From contig NZ_SMLB01000006.1 of assembly GCF_004349105.1 (NCBI RefSeq), positions 124,001 to 188,000 on the forward strand: DNA of 64,000 nucleotides, given 5' to 3'. Below are positions 56,652 through 64,000 of this stretch, piece by piece (the stretch's first letter is position 1; every line of letters begins with the position of its first letter). A program made the position numbers and the translations under genes. Source of the DNA: Jiangella aurantiaca. Its GTDB lineage: Bacteria; Actinomycetota; Actinomycetes; Jiangellales; Jiangellaceae. The notes below the pieces were generated by a model. The model worked only from the letters and a program-made list of their open reading frames with translations. It was not told the DNA's origin and ran no database searches.

Positions 56652-57045
56652 ACCGCATGTCCATCCAGTGCCGCCACTCGCCGGCGTCGTCGCGGCGGTC
56701 CCAGCGCGCGGCCATGCTCGCGCCGTCGCCGGCCACGATCAGCCGCGCCCGCGACGCCGGCCCGGTCAGCGTCACCACCCCGGCCTCGTCGGCCCGCACG
56801 GTCATCGTGCCGGTCTCGCCGTCGCTGTCGTAGGCGCGCGCGACGACGGCGTCGCCCTCGGCGCCGAACACCTCCAGCGCCTGGTACCGCCGTCCGTCGA
56901 TCGTCACGTCGACGTGGTGCACCAGGAAGTACCGACCGGGCAGCCACTCGTAGACGTCGCTGCCCTCGATCCGCACGACGGGGTCGTCCACCGTCTCGCC
57001 CTCCGAGCGCCAGGCACCCGTCAGCGCGTCCAGTTTCTCGATCAC
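56605..57045 (-). CDS. DUF1579-like lipocalin-fold protein
   Basis: 146 residues. LDALTGAWRSEGETV, YEWLPGRYFLVHHVDVTIDG, YQALEVFGAEGDAVVARAYD and GTMTVRADEAGVVTLTGPAS resemble DUF1579-type small beta-barrels. GTG 57045 was chosen from the domain start. It is divergent from an ArsR-type regulator gene with a palindromic operator in the 58-base gap, so the regulator probably controls it. Such ArsR-linked proteins may bind small molecules, but function is unknown. Confidence 0.75.
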   Translation of the reverse strand: MIEKLDALTGAWRSEGETVDDPVVRIEGSDVYEWLPGRYFLVHHVDVTIDGRRYQALEVFGAEGDAVVARAYDSDGETGTMTVRADEAGVVTLTGPASRARLIVAGDGASMAARWDRRDDAGEWRHWMDMRFTRADERRSPAAATP

Positions 57046-57064
57046 GACCGCTCCCCAAGCTAGG

Positions 57065-57088
57065 CTGTGTAAGCAACTTCTTACACAG
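57065..57088. promoter_or_regulatory. Palindromic operator for the ArsR-type regulator
   Basis: CTGTGTAAG (57065-57073) is perfectly inverted as CTTACACAG (57080-57088) with a six-base centre. It lies between the divergent DUF1579-like and ArsR genes, covering the likely promoters of both. Size and A+T-rich core fit an ArsR/SmtB-type operator. Confidence 0.7.
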
Positions 57089-57103
57089 ACTACTGGGAGG
57101 GAC

Positions 57104-57409
57104 GTGGACGACGCACTGCGCGCGGTCGCAGACCCGACCCGCCGGGCGATCATGGAGCTGGTGCGCGACGGCGAGCGCTCGGCCGGCGACATCGCGGCGG
57201 GCTTCCCGGCGATGAGCCGCCCGGCCGTGTCCCAGCACCTCAAGGTGCTCGCCGACGCAGGGCTGGTGGACGTGCGCCGCGACGGCAATCGGCGACTCTA
57301 CGCGCTGCGGCCGGAAGGGCTGGCCGACGCGGCCGGGTTCATCGAGCGCATGTGGTCGTTGCAGCTGCGGCGGCTCAAGAAGGCGGTGGCAGCCGACCGC
57401 GAGGTCTGA
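57104..57409 (+). CDS. ArsR-family transcriptional regulator
   Basis: 101 residues of winged helix. LRAVADPTRRAIMELVRDGE, AGDIAAGFPAMSRPAVSQHL (recognition helix), KVLADAGLVDVRRDGNRRLY and a C-terminal dimer helix are present. No cysteine cluster is seen, so it is not a classical arsenic or heavy-metal sensor. It belongs to the type usually paired with SRPBCC/AHSA1 genes. GTG 57104 is preceded by GGGAGGG. A broken SRPBCC gene follows 12 bases later. Confidence 0.92.
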   Translation: MDDALRAVADPTRRAIMELVRDGERSAGDIAAGFPAMSRPAVSQHLKVLADAGLVDVRRDGNRRLYALRPEGLADAAGFIERMWSLQLRRLKKAVAADREV

Positions 57410-57421
57410 CGCCAGTCCCCG

Positions 57422-57702
57422 ATGTTGAGTGGAGAACGAAGGATCGAGCAGGCCATCCGCATCGACGCGCCGCCGGAACGGGTGTGGGCGTACCTCACCG
57501 ATGCGACCAGACTGGCGCGGTGGTGGGGCAGGGCGCAGGCCGACCCGCGTCCCGGTGGCCTCCTGCGCGTCGCGATGGACGGCGGGCCCGAACCGTGACC
57601 CTCCGCCACGGTGGTCTGCCGGCGACGCTGCGCGGCGAGACCACCGACGGCTGGCTGATCGTGCTCCGTCGCCTGGCGGAAGAGGCGGCCGCAGGCCACT
57701 AG
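57422..57702 (+). pseudogene. SRPBCC/AHSA1 gene with internal deletion and frameshift
   Basis: The 5' part encodes QAIRIDAPPERVWAYLTDAT and LARWWGR, then RPGGLLRVAMDGGPEP and a TGA at 57596-57598. In the next frame the sequence TVTLRHGGLPATLRGETTDG and WLIVLRRLAEEA follows at once and runs to TAG 57702. Intact AHSA1 proteins have about 45-50 more residues between these blocks (the middle strands). The simplest reading is a deletion with a frameshift at about 57593-57598. It follows the ArsR gene as expected for this pair, so the operon has lost its second gene. Confidence 0.8.
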
Positions 57703-57711
57703 GAGATGGCT

Positions 57712-57737
57712 CGGCCGCCTCGCGAAGGAGGCGGCCG
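57712..57737. terminator. Bidirectional terminator hairpin
   Basis: CGGCCGCCTC (57712-57721) and GAGGCGGCCG (57728-57737) form a perfect 10-bp G+C-rich stem with a six-base loop. It lies between the ends of the convergent SRPBCC remnant and DUF7455 gene. No T-run follows. Confidence 0.7.
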
Positions 57738-57761
57738 GCGGCGTCTAGGAAGAGCGGAAGA

Positions 57762-57980
57762 TCAGTCCGTCACGGGGGTGGACTGGGGCTGGAGGCGGTC
57801 GGTCTCGTCGTGCCACTCCACAGCGATGGGGCGGAGCTTGGCCTCGTGCCGGCGGCCGTGGTGGCCGCAGAACAGCAGCTCGCCCTCGTTCAGGACGACG
57901 CGGATGTACGCCTGGGCGCCGCAGCTGTCGCAGCGGTCGGCGGCCTTCAGCGGGCTGGTAGCGAGAGCCGTAGTAGTCAC
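57762..57980 (-). CDS. DUF7455 zinc-ribbon-like protein
   Basis: 72 residues. ADRCDSCGAQAYIRVVLNEG and ELLFCGHHGRRHEAKLRPIA hold C-x2-C and C-x-H-H groups that could bind one zinc. The pattern and position between the sigA and parE genes match the actinobacterial DUF7455 family; function unknown. GTG 57980 is preceded by AGGTAGG. It is divergent from parE. Confidence 0.85.
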   Translation of the reverse strand: MTTTALATSPLKAADRCDSCGAQAYIRVVLNEGELLFCGHHGRRHEAKLRPIAVEWHDETDRLQPQSTPVTD

Positions 57981-58202
57981 GTCGCCTACCTTCCTGATCG
58001 TTGGTCCACCGAAGGATCCGGTGGTGTCGTGCATCCGTACCAACATGTAATCACCCCCAGACGTTCCCGCATCTCCAGCGTGGGGTGGTTCGCTCTCCGC
58101 GTAATCGGCCCAGCTGTGACGGTGGTCACCTGATCGACTCGTCAACACGTTCGGACGTGGTGATCTCCGCGCGCCTGCGCCGGTTCTGCTGGCCCGAGGG
58201 CT

Positions 58203-58208
58203 TACGCT
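58203..58208 (+). promoter_or_regulatory. Probable -10 of parE
   Basis: TACGCT at 58203-58208 predicts a start near 58215. This gives a leader of about 32 bases with AGGAGGG, or, if an in-frame ATG at 58217 is used, a leaderless variant with ten extra residues. Confidence 0.4.
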
Positions 58209-58246
58209 GGCACAGCATGTGCTCATCAGCAGGAGGGAACCGCGAC

Positions 58247-60346
58247 GTGACCGCCGAGCGCGCCGACGCCGTGACCACCGGTGGCGACTACACCGCCCGC
58301 CACCTGTCGGTGCTGGAAGGGCTGGAGGCGGTCCGCAAGCGCCCGGGCATGTACATCGGCTCGACCGACGCCCGCGGCCTCATGCACTGCCTCTGGGAGA
58401 TCATCGACAACGCCGTCGACGAGGCGCTGGGCGGGTTCTGCGACCGCGTCGAGGTCGTCCTGCACGCCGACGGCTCGGCCTCGGTCAGCGACAACGGCCG
58501 TGGCATCCCGGTCGACATCCACACCAAGTCCGGGCTGTCCGGCGTCGAGGTCGTCTACACCAAGCTGCACGCCGGCGGGAAGTTCGGCGGCGGGTCGTAC
58601 GCTGCCACCGGCGGCCTGCACGGCGTCGGCGCCAGCGTGGTCAACGCGCTCTCGGTCCGGCTCGACGTCGAGGTCGACCGCAACGGCCGCACGCACGCCA
58701 TGTCGTTCCGCCGCGGCGAGCCCGGCGTCTGGGACGGCGACGGCCCGGCCGCCGCGTTCGCGCCGTTCACCGACCACTCCGAGCTGCGCATCACCGGCCG
58801 GGTGGCCAAGCGGGTCACCGGCACCCGGGTCCGCTTCTACGCCGACCGCCAGATCTTCCTGCGCGAAGCCGCGTACTCGTGGGACGACCTCGTCTCCCGC
58901 GCCCGGCAGACGTCGTACCTGGTCCCCGGCCTGCAGCTGGTGATCCGCGACGAGCGTGGCGACGAGATCGCCGAGGAGACGTTCCGGCACGACGGCGGCA
59001 TCAGCGAGTTCGTCGAGTTCCTCAGCCCGGGCGCGCCGGTCACCGACGTCCTGCGGCTCACCGGCGAGCAGACCTTCCGCGAGACCGTCCCCGTCCTCGA
59101 CGACGACGGCCAGCTGGTCAGCAAAGACACCGAGCGTGTCTGCCAGGTCGACGTCGCGCTGCGGTGGGACACCGGCTACGACACCGTCGGCCGCTCGTTC
59201 GTCAATGTCGTCGCCACCCCGAAGGGCGGCACGCACGTCACCGGGTTCGAGCAGGGCCTGCTCAAGGCGCTGCGCGACCAGGTCAAGGTGAACGCCCGGC
59301 GGCTCAAGGCCGGCAACGACAAGATCGAGAAGGACGACGTGCTCGAGGGCCTCACCTCGGTGGTCACCGTCCGGCTCGACGAGCCGCAGTTCGAGGGCCA
59401 GACCAAGGAGGTCCTCGGCACCGCGGCCGTCCGCGCCATCGTGGCGAACGTGGTCGAGCGCGAGCTCAAGAGCGTCCTGACCTCCACCAAGCGCAACGAC
59501 AAGTCGCAGGCCGCCGCGCTGCTGGAGAAGGTCGTCCAGGCCGCCAAGGCCAGGGTCGCAGCCCGGCTGCACAAGGAGACCGTCCGCCGCAAGAACGCAC
59601 TCGAGACCAGCTCGTTGCCGACCAAGCTGGTCGACTGCCGGTCCAACAGCCTGGAGCGCTCCGAGCTCTTCATCGTCGAGGGCGACTCCGCGCTCGGCAC
59701 CGGCCGCTCCGCCCGCGACGCCGAGTACCAGGCGCTGCTGCCCATCCGCGGCAAGATCCTCAACGTGCAGAAGGCGTCCGTCGCCGACATGCTGAAGAAC
59801 GCCGAGTGCGCCGCCATCATCCAGGTGCTCGGCGCCGGCAGCGGCCGCACGTTCGACATCGATCAGTCCCGCTACGGCCGGGTCATCCTGATGACCGACG
59901 CCGATGTCGACGGCGCGCACATCCGCACGCTGCTGATCACGCTCTTCTACCGGTACATGCGCCCGTACGTCGAGGCCGGCCGGCTGTTCGCCGCGATGCC
60001 GCCGCTGCACCGCATCGAGCTGGCCAACCCGAAGAAGGGCCAGGACAAGTACATCTACACCTACACCGACGCCGATCTCGACCGCACGCTGCGCGATCTC
60101 GCCCGCAAGGGGGTCCGGGTCAAGGAGACCCCGCAGCGCTACAAGGGCCTCGGCGAGATGGACCCCGACCAGCTGGCCGAGACGACGATGGATCCCCGGC
60201 ACCGGCGGCTGCGGCGCATCAACGCCAAGGACGCCGAGCAGTCCGAGCGCGTGTTCGAACTGCTCATGGGCAACGACGTCGCGCCGCGCAAGGAGTTCAT
60301 CATCGCGGGCGCCGCCGAGCTGGACCGCGCCCGCATCGACGCCTGA
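58247..60346 (+). CDS. parE: Type IIA topoisomerase subunit B (ParE/GyrB)
   Basis: 699 residues. The GHKL ATPase has LHCLWEIIDNAVDEALGG-like text near 40-60 (seen as CLWEIIDNAVDEAL), VSDNGRGIPVDIH and YAATGGLHGVGASVVNALS. The transducer domain follows, then TOPRIM with IVEGDSALGTGRSARDAEYQ and MTDADVDGAHIRTLLI. The C-terminal GLGEMDPDQLAETTMDP is typical. TOPRIM lacks the EGDSAGG of usual GyrB (here EGDSALG), as in the second actinobacterial subunit near hrdB. GTG 58247 has AGGAGGG nine bases upstream. No parC-type partner is in the window. Confidence 0.9.
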   Translation: MTAERADAVTTGGDYTARHLSVLEGLEAVRKRPGMYIGSTDARGLMHCLWEIIDNAVDEALGGFCDRVEVVLHADGSASVSDNGRGIPVDIHTKSGLSGVEVVYTKLHAGGKFGGGSYAATGGLHGVGASVVNALSVRLDVEVDRNGRTHAMSFRRGEPGVWDGDGPAAAFAPFTDHSELRITGRVAKRVTGTRVRFYADRQIFLREAAYSWDDLVSRARQTSYLVPGLQLVIRDERGDEIAEETFRHDGGISEFVEFLSPGAPVTDVLRLTGEQTFRETVPVLDDDGQLVSKDTERVCQVDVALRWDTGYDTVGRSFVNVVATPKGGTHVTGFEQGLLKALRDQVKVNARRLKAGNDKIEKDDVLEGLTSVVTVRLDEPQFEGQTKEVLGTAAVRAIVANVVERELKSVLTSTKRNDKSQAAALLEKVVQAAKARVAARLHKETVRRKNALETSSLPTKLVDCRSNSLERSELFIVEGDSALGTGRSARDAEYQALLPIRGKILNVQKASVADMLKNAECAAIIQVLGAGSGRTFDIDQSRYGRVILMTDADVDGAHIRTLLITLFYRYMRPYVEAGRLFAAMPPLHRIELANPKKGQDKYIYTYTDADLDRTLRDLARKGVRVKETPQRYKGLGEMDPDQLAETTMDPRHRRLRRINAKDAEQSERVFELLMGNDVAPRKEFIIAGAAELDRARIDA

Positions 60347-60503
60347 TCGCTGGGAGATTCCTCACCTCACCGGCCGGAATACCGGCGCGGCGACGCTGGT
60401 GACGGCGAATCCGGTGGTCCGCGCGTCCCGCCGGCGGTCCGGAGGCGACCCTCCGGACCGATAGGGTGAGGGCGACGCACGAGCAGCGGGGGAGGGACGA
60501 CGC

Positions 60504-60908
60504 ATGGTCACCGCGCCCCGGACCGTGCTCCGGAACCTCGTCGCCGCGCTGCTCGCCGCCGGCCTCGTCGTGCTGGCGGCCGCCATGGTCACCGGGGGCG
60601 GCGACACCGTCCGTGGCCTCGGCCCGGCCATCCACCCGGCCGCGGAGATCACTCCCAACTCGCTGCCACGCGCCGACGACGACCAGCACCCGCTCGACGA
60701 GGTCGCGCGGCACACTCCCGACGACGGCGCCACCTCGGCCGGCGACCACGCCGGCCCTGACTCCGCGGCCGTCGTCGGCGACGCCGCGCCCGGCGGTGCC
60801 GCCCGCACCGGTACGGACCGGGTCCACGACACCACTGCGCGGCACGCGGCGTCCGCTCCCACAGGCACGGTCGACGGCCGCGCGCCACCTGAACCCGGCG
60901 CCCGCTGA
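60504..60908 (+). CDS. Small membrane-anchored or secreted protein of unknown function
   Basis: 134 residues. TVLRNLVAALLAAGLVVLAA (about 8-27) is a signal or anchor helix. The rest is Ala, Asp, Gly, Pro and Thr-rich without cysteines, repeats or a recognisable domain. ATG 60504 is preceded by GGAGGGACG, and TAGGGT near 60463 may be the -10. It is between parE and the Mrp operon and reads in the same direction. Composition alone does not prove it is expressed. Confidence 0.5.
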   Translation: MVTAPRTVLRNLVAALLAAGLVVLAAAMVTGGGDTVRGLGPAIHPAAEITPNSLPRADDDQHPLDEVARHTPDDGATSAGDHAGPDSAAVVGDAAPGGAARTGTDRVHDTTARHAASAPTGTVDGRAPPEPGAR

Positions 60909-60998
60909 CCGTCCCGTCCGTGTGAATGTGCCCCTGCGACCCTCCGCAGGCGGCACGATCGAAGGGCTTCCCGTGTCGACCGTCCGTGAGAGCCGCTC

Positions 60999-63953
60999 AT
61001 GATGCTGGCCCTGATCGCCGCGCACTTCGCCGCCGCGGCGCTGGCGCCTGCCCTCGTGTCCTGGCTGCGCCGCCGTGCGCTGCTGCTCCTGGCCGTCGTC
61101 CCCGCCGCCGGGTTCGTCTGGGCCGCCGCGATGACCGGCGAGGTCCGGCACGGCGACGCCGTCGAGCAGCGGATCCGCTGGGTCGAGACGCTCGGCCTGG
61201 AGCTGTCGTTCCGCCTCACCACGCTCACCTGGGTGATGACGCTGCTGGTCACCGGCGTGGGGGCGCTGGTGCTGGCGTACTGTGCGGCCTACTTCCGGCG
61301 CGACGACGCCGGACTGCCACGGTTCGCGGGGCTGCTGACGGCGTTCGCCGGGGCGATGCTCGGGCTGGTCATCGCCGACGACCTGCTGGTGCTGTACGTG
61401 TTCTGGGAGCTCACGACCGTCCTGTCGTACCTGCTCATCGGGCACAACCCCGAGCGCAAGGCGAACCGCCGGGCGGCGATGCAGGCGCTCATGGTGACGA
61501 CGTTCGGCGGGTTGGCCATGCTGGTCGGCGTCATCGTCATCGGGCAGGCGGCCGGGACGTACCGGATCTCCGAGGTGCTGGCGAACCCGCCCGGCGGCGA
61601 CGCCGTCACCGTCGCCGTCGTCCTGGTGCTGATCGGGGCGGTGTCGAAGTCGGCGCTGATCCCGTTCCATTTCTGGCTGCCGGGCGCGATGGCCGCGCCG
61701 ACCCCTGTCAGCGCCTACCTGCACGCCGCCGCCATGGTGAAGGCCGGCGTGTACCTGGTCGCGCTGTTCGCGCCGGCGTTCGCCGGGCTGCTGCCGTGGC
61801 GGCCGCTGCTGCTGACGCTCGGTGTGTTGACGATGCTGCTGGGCGGGTTGCGGGCGCTGCGGCAGACCGACCTCAAGCTGCTGCTGGCGTATGGGACGGT
61901 GAGCCAGCTCGGCTTCCTCGTCGTGCTGGTCGGCGCCGGCACGCGGGCGGCGGCCATGGGCGGCGTCGCGATGCTGGTGGCGCACGCGCTGTTCAAGGCG
62001 GCGCTGTTCCTGGTGGTCGGCCTGGTCGACCGCGCCACCGGCACCCGCGACCTGCGTGAGCTGTCCGGGCTGGGCCGCCGGCTGCCGGTGCTCATGGTGA
62101 CGTCGGTGCTGGCGGCGGCGTCGATGGCGGCCATCCCACCGCTGGCCGGGTTCGTCGCCAAGGAGACCGCGTACGCCGCGGCCGTCGACATCGCCGAGAC
62201 CGGCGACGGTACCGGCGTCGGGACGATGGCCGGCTGGGCGCTGGTCGCCGGACTGGCCGTCGGCTCGGCGCTGACCGCCGCGTACAGCATCCGGTTCGTC
62301 TGGGGCGCGTTCGCCGTCAAGCCGGGTGTGCCGCCGATCGCCGCGTCCGAGTGCCGGTTCCCGACCGCCGGGTTCTCCGCCGCGCCGGTGGTGCTGGCGG
62401 CCGCCGGGCTGGCGCTGGGCTTCCTCGGCCCGGCCGAGACCGAGCTGCTGGAGCCGTACGCCGCGCTGTTCCCCGAGGGCGCGCACGAGCCGGAGCTGAG
62501 CCTGTGGCACGGCGTCAACACGGCGTTGCTGCTGTCGATCGCGTCGGTCCTGGCCGGCATCGTCCTGTTCCGCTGGCGCAATCGGGTCGACCGGTGGCAA
62601 GGCCGGCTGGTGGCCGGCGGCGACGCCGAGGTGGCCTACCGGGCGATCATGCGCGGCGTCGACCGGCTCGCCGTCGAGGTCACGGGCGCCACGCAGCGCG
62701 GCTCGCTGCCCAGCTACCTCGCCGTCATCTTCCTGGTGGTGGTCGCGGTGCCGGGTGGGGTGCTGGTGGCCGGGCAGCCGTGGACAGACGCCTCCGGCGG
62801 AGTCGGTGTGCGGGCGTGGGACAACGTCGGGCAGGCCGTGGTCGGCGCGATCATGATCGCCTCGGCGGTGCTGGCCGCGCGGTCGCGGCGCCGGCTCAAG
62901 GCGGTGCTGCTGGCCGGCGGCACCGGCTACGGCATGGCGATGCTCTTCATCCTGCATGGCGCGCCGGACCTCGCGCTGACCCAGGTGCTCGTCGAGACCG
63001 TGACGCTGGTGATCTTCGTGCTGGTGCTGCGTCGACTGCCGACGTACTTCTCCGACCGGCCGCTGACCAAGTCGCGCTGGTGGCGCATGGGCCTCGGGAT
63101 CGCCGTCGGCCTGGTGATGGCCGGGCTGGCGCTGGCCGCGGCGGGCGCCCGGACCGCCGAGCCCGTCTCCGACGGTTTCGCAGAGCCGGCCGTGTCGTAC
63201 GGCGGCGGGCACAACATCGTCAACGTGACGCTGGTCGACATCCGGGCGTGGGACACCATGGGCGAGATCTCCGTCCTCGTCGTCGCCGCGACCGGCGTGG
63301 CCAGCCTGATCTTCCTCATCACCAGCCGGAACGGGCGGTGGCGGCCGGACGACGCGATCGCCAGCGCGCCCACGTCGCCCGATCGCCTTCCGCACCGCAA
63401 CCTGTGGCTGCGGGCCGGCCGCACCGTCGCGCCGGAGGGCCGCTCGATCATGTTCGAGGTGGTCACCCGGCTGGCGTTCCACGTGGTCATCGTCTTCTCG
63501 ATCTACCTGCTGTTCGTCGGGCACAACGAGCCGGGAGGCGGGTTCGCCGGGGGTCTGGTGGCCGGGCTCGCGCTGATGGTCCGTTACCTCGCCGGAGGCC
63601 GGCACGAGCTGAACGAGGCCGCCCCGGTCGACGCCGGCCTGGTGCTGGGCATCGGGCTGTTCATCGCGACCGGCAGCGGGCTGGTGCCGCTGGCCTTCGG
63701 CGGCGACGTCCTGCAGAGCGCCGTGGTCGACTTCGAGCTGCCGCTGGTCGGGCACGTGCACTTCGTGACGTCGCTGTTCTTCGACGTCGGCGTGTACCTC
63801 GTCGTGGTCGGGCTGATGCTCGACGTGCTGCGCAGCCTCGGCGGCGGCGTCGACAAGCAGGCCGGCGACGACGCCGAGCCGGGCGAGACCATCGAGTCCG
63901 CGGAGGAGGCGTCTACTGCGGCCCGCCGCGAGGCGTCAGGGGGTAATCAGTGA
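60999..63953 (+). CDS. mrpA: Na+/H+ antiporter subunit A with fused subunit B (MrpAB)
   Basis: 984 residues and about 25 membrane helices. The NuoL-like core has VLYVFWELTTVLSYLLIGHN, SALIPFHFWLPGAMAAPTPV, SAYLHAAAMVKAGVYLVALF and LLLAYGTVSQLGFLVVLV. The MrpA-specific DUF4040/MbhE-like middle contains LARSRRRLKAVLL-type helices. From about 820 a complete MrpB domain follows (VVTRLAFHVVIVFSIYLLFV, GHNEPGGGFAGGLVAGLALM, VHFVTSLFFDVGVYLVVVGL). It is part of the multi-subunit antiporter that exports Na+ in exchange for H+. It overlaps subunit C by GTGA. Confidence 0.93.
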   Translation: MMLALIAAHFAAAALAPALVSWLRRRALLLLAVVPAAGFVWAAAMTGEVRHGDAVEQRIRWVETLGLELSFRLTTLTWVMTLLVTGVGALVLAYCAAYFRRDDAGLPRFAGLLTAFAGAMLGLVIADDLLVLYVFWELTTVLSYLLIGHNPERKANRRAAMQALMVTTFGGLAMLVGVIVIGQAAGTYRISEVLANPPGGDAVTVAVVLVLIGAVSKSALIPFHFWLPGAMAAPTPVSAYLHAAAMVKAGVYLVALFAPAFAGLLPWRPLLLTLGVLTMLLGGLRALRQTDLKLLLAYGTVSQLGFLVVLVGAGTRAAAMGGVAMLVAHALFKAALFLVVGLVDRATGTRDLRELSGLGRRLPVLMVTSVLAAASMAAIPPLAGFVAKETAYAAAVDIAETGDGTGVGTMAGWALVAGLAVGSALTAAYSIRFVWGAFAVKPGVPPIAASECRFPTAGFSAAPVVLAAAGLALGFLGPAETELLEPYAALFPEGAHEPELSLWHGVNTALLLSIASVLAGIVLFRWRNRVDRWQGRLVAGGDAEVAYRAIMRGVDRLAVEVTGATQRGSLPSYLAVIFLVVVAVPGGVLVAGQPWTDASGGVGVRAWDNVGQAVVGAIMIASAVLAARSRRRLKAVLLAGGTGYGMAMLFILHGAPDLALTQVLVETVTLVIFVLVLRRLPTYFSDRPLTKSRWWRMGLGIAVGLVMAGLALAAAGARTAEPVSDGFAEPAVSYGGGHNIVNVTLVDIRAWDTMGEISVLVVAATGVASLIFLITSRNGRWRPDDAIASAPTSPDRLPHRNLWLRAGRTVAPEGRSIMFEVVTRLAFHVVIVFSIYLLFVGHNEPGGGFAGGLVAGLALMVRYLAGGRHELNEAAPVDAGLVLGIGLFIATGSGLVPLAFGGDVLQSAVVDFELPLVGHVHFVTSLFFDVGVYLVVVGLMLDVLRSLGGGVDKQAGDDAEPGETIESAEEASTAARREASGGNQ

Positions 63954-64000
63954 GCGCGAACCTGGTCCTCGTCGTCGTGGTCGGCGTGCTGTTCGCCGCC
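63950..64000 (+). CDS. mrpC: Na+/H+ antiporter subunit C (5' end only)
   Basis: Only 17 codons are visible: VSANLVLVVVVGVLFAA, the first hydrophobic helix. The position after MrpAB and the GTGA overlap fit MrpC (NuoK-like). The rest lies outside the window. Confidence 0.8.
   Translation, partial: MSANLVLVVVVGVLFAA

Noticed and set aside
58226-60202. Long minus-strand open frame opposite parE
   Set aside because: Antisense shadow of a well-conserved topoisomerase gene, with no motif of its own.
60300-63761. Very long open frame on the minus strand (over 1100 codons) opposite the Mrp gene
   Set aside because: It is Asp/Gln/Arg/His-rich low-complexity text without any domain. It mirrors the membrane protein on the plus strand, which has clear family motifs; it is an artefact of high G+C.

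Overview
The window is very G+C-rich DNA with GTG and TTG starts, dense operons and 1-4 base stop/start overlaps. Several genes are diagnostic of Actinomycetota: the actinobacterial integration host factor (mihF), a helicase-dead PriA, an HrdB/SigA-type sigma factor, a mabA-inhA-like fabG-fabI pair, an SAV_6107-type HEPN protein, DUF3099, DUF7455 and a PyrR-controlled pyrimidine operon. The gene content fits a free-living filamentous or soil actinomycete. Genus cannot be fixed from the sequence alone. No tRNA, rRNA, CRISPR array or prophage was seen.

Layout. 1-2.6 kb: a SnoaL-tailed ECF sigma factor (cut by the window edge), a SnoaL protein, a truncated flavin/F420-type oxidase gene, a GNAT acetyltransferase and the debris of a toxin-antitoxin pair. 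2.6-12 kb: the de novo pyrimidine operon pyrR-pyrB-pyrC-carA-carB-pyrD-pyrF, preceded by a PyrR-binding RNA hairpin that runs into the pyrR ribosome-binding site. 12-18 kb: mihF-gmk-rpoZ-coaBC-metK-priA, the conserved actinobacterial continuation. 18-25 kb: an orphan ECF-type ATPase with a zinc metallopeptidase, an ABC-F protein, a tiny HTH protein, a 0.7 kb non-coding stretch and an ABC exporter. 24.5-33.8 kb: an atypical SDR, a GH15 trehalase/glucoamylase, SURF1, MoaA, DUF3099, dodecin, fabG-fabI-peptidase and a prenyl synthase. 34-39.4 kb: metF, a short CrtI-like oxidoreductase, a YbaK-type deacylase, an SOS-boxed HEPN gene, PAC2 and an M48 protease. 39.4-51.8 kb: a MacAB-like efflux operon, a large subtilase, an ABC transporter with two-component system, dinB, a universal stress protein and an HhH-GPD protein. 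51.8-60.4 kb: a PAS-GAF-SpoIIE phosphatase, sigA, an arginase-like protein, a rhomboid, an ArsR/DUF1579/broken SRPBCC module, DUF7455 and the ParE-type topoisomerase subunit. 60.5-64 kb: a small membrane-anchored protein and the start of an Mrp Na+/H+ antiporter operon.

How parts work together. The pyr cluster makes UMP and feeds gmk-linked nucleotide supply. rpoZ, mihF and priA add transcription, nucleoid and replication functions. FabG and FabI are two steps of type II fatty acid synthesis. The ABC transporter at 45.7-47.5 kb and its NarL-type two-component system form one sensing/export unit.

The most interesting signals are not genes. (1) A family of intergenic inverted repeats shares the terminus GTTGATCTTGGAGT, with clear copies at 9973, 55037 and 55933 and relics near 22020. 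(2) A perfect SOS box lies in front of a HEPN gene. (3) Many genes start 6-8 bases after a TANNNT hexamer, which suggests leaderless mRNAs. (4) Four decayed genes or remnants were found: the PPOX fragment, antitoxin tail, PIN toxin and SRPBCC. I did not find a clearly new multi-gene system; the repeat family is the best candidate for something undescribed.
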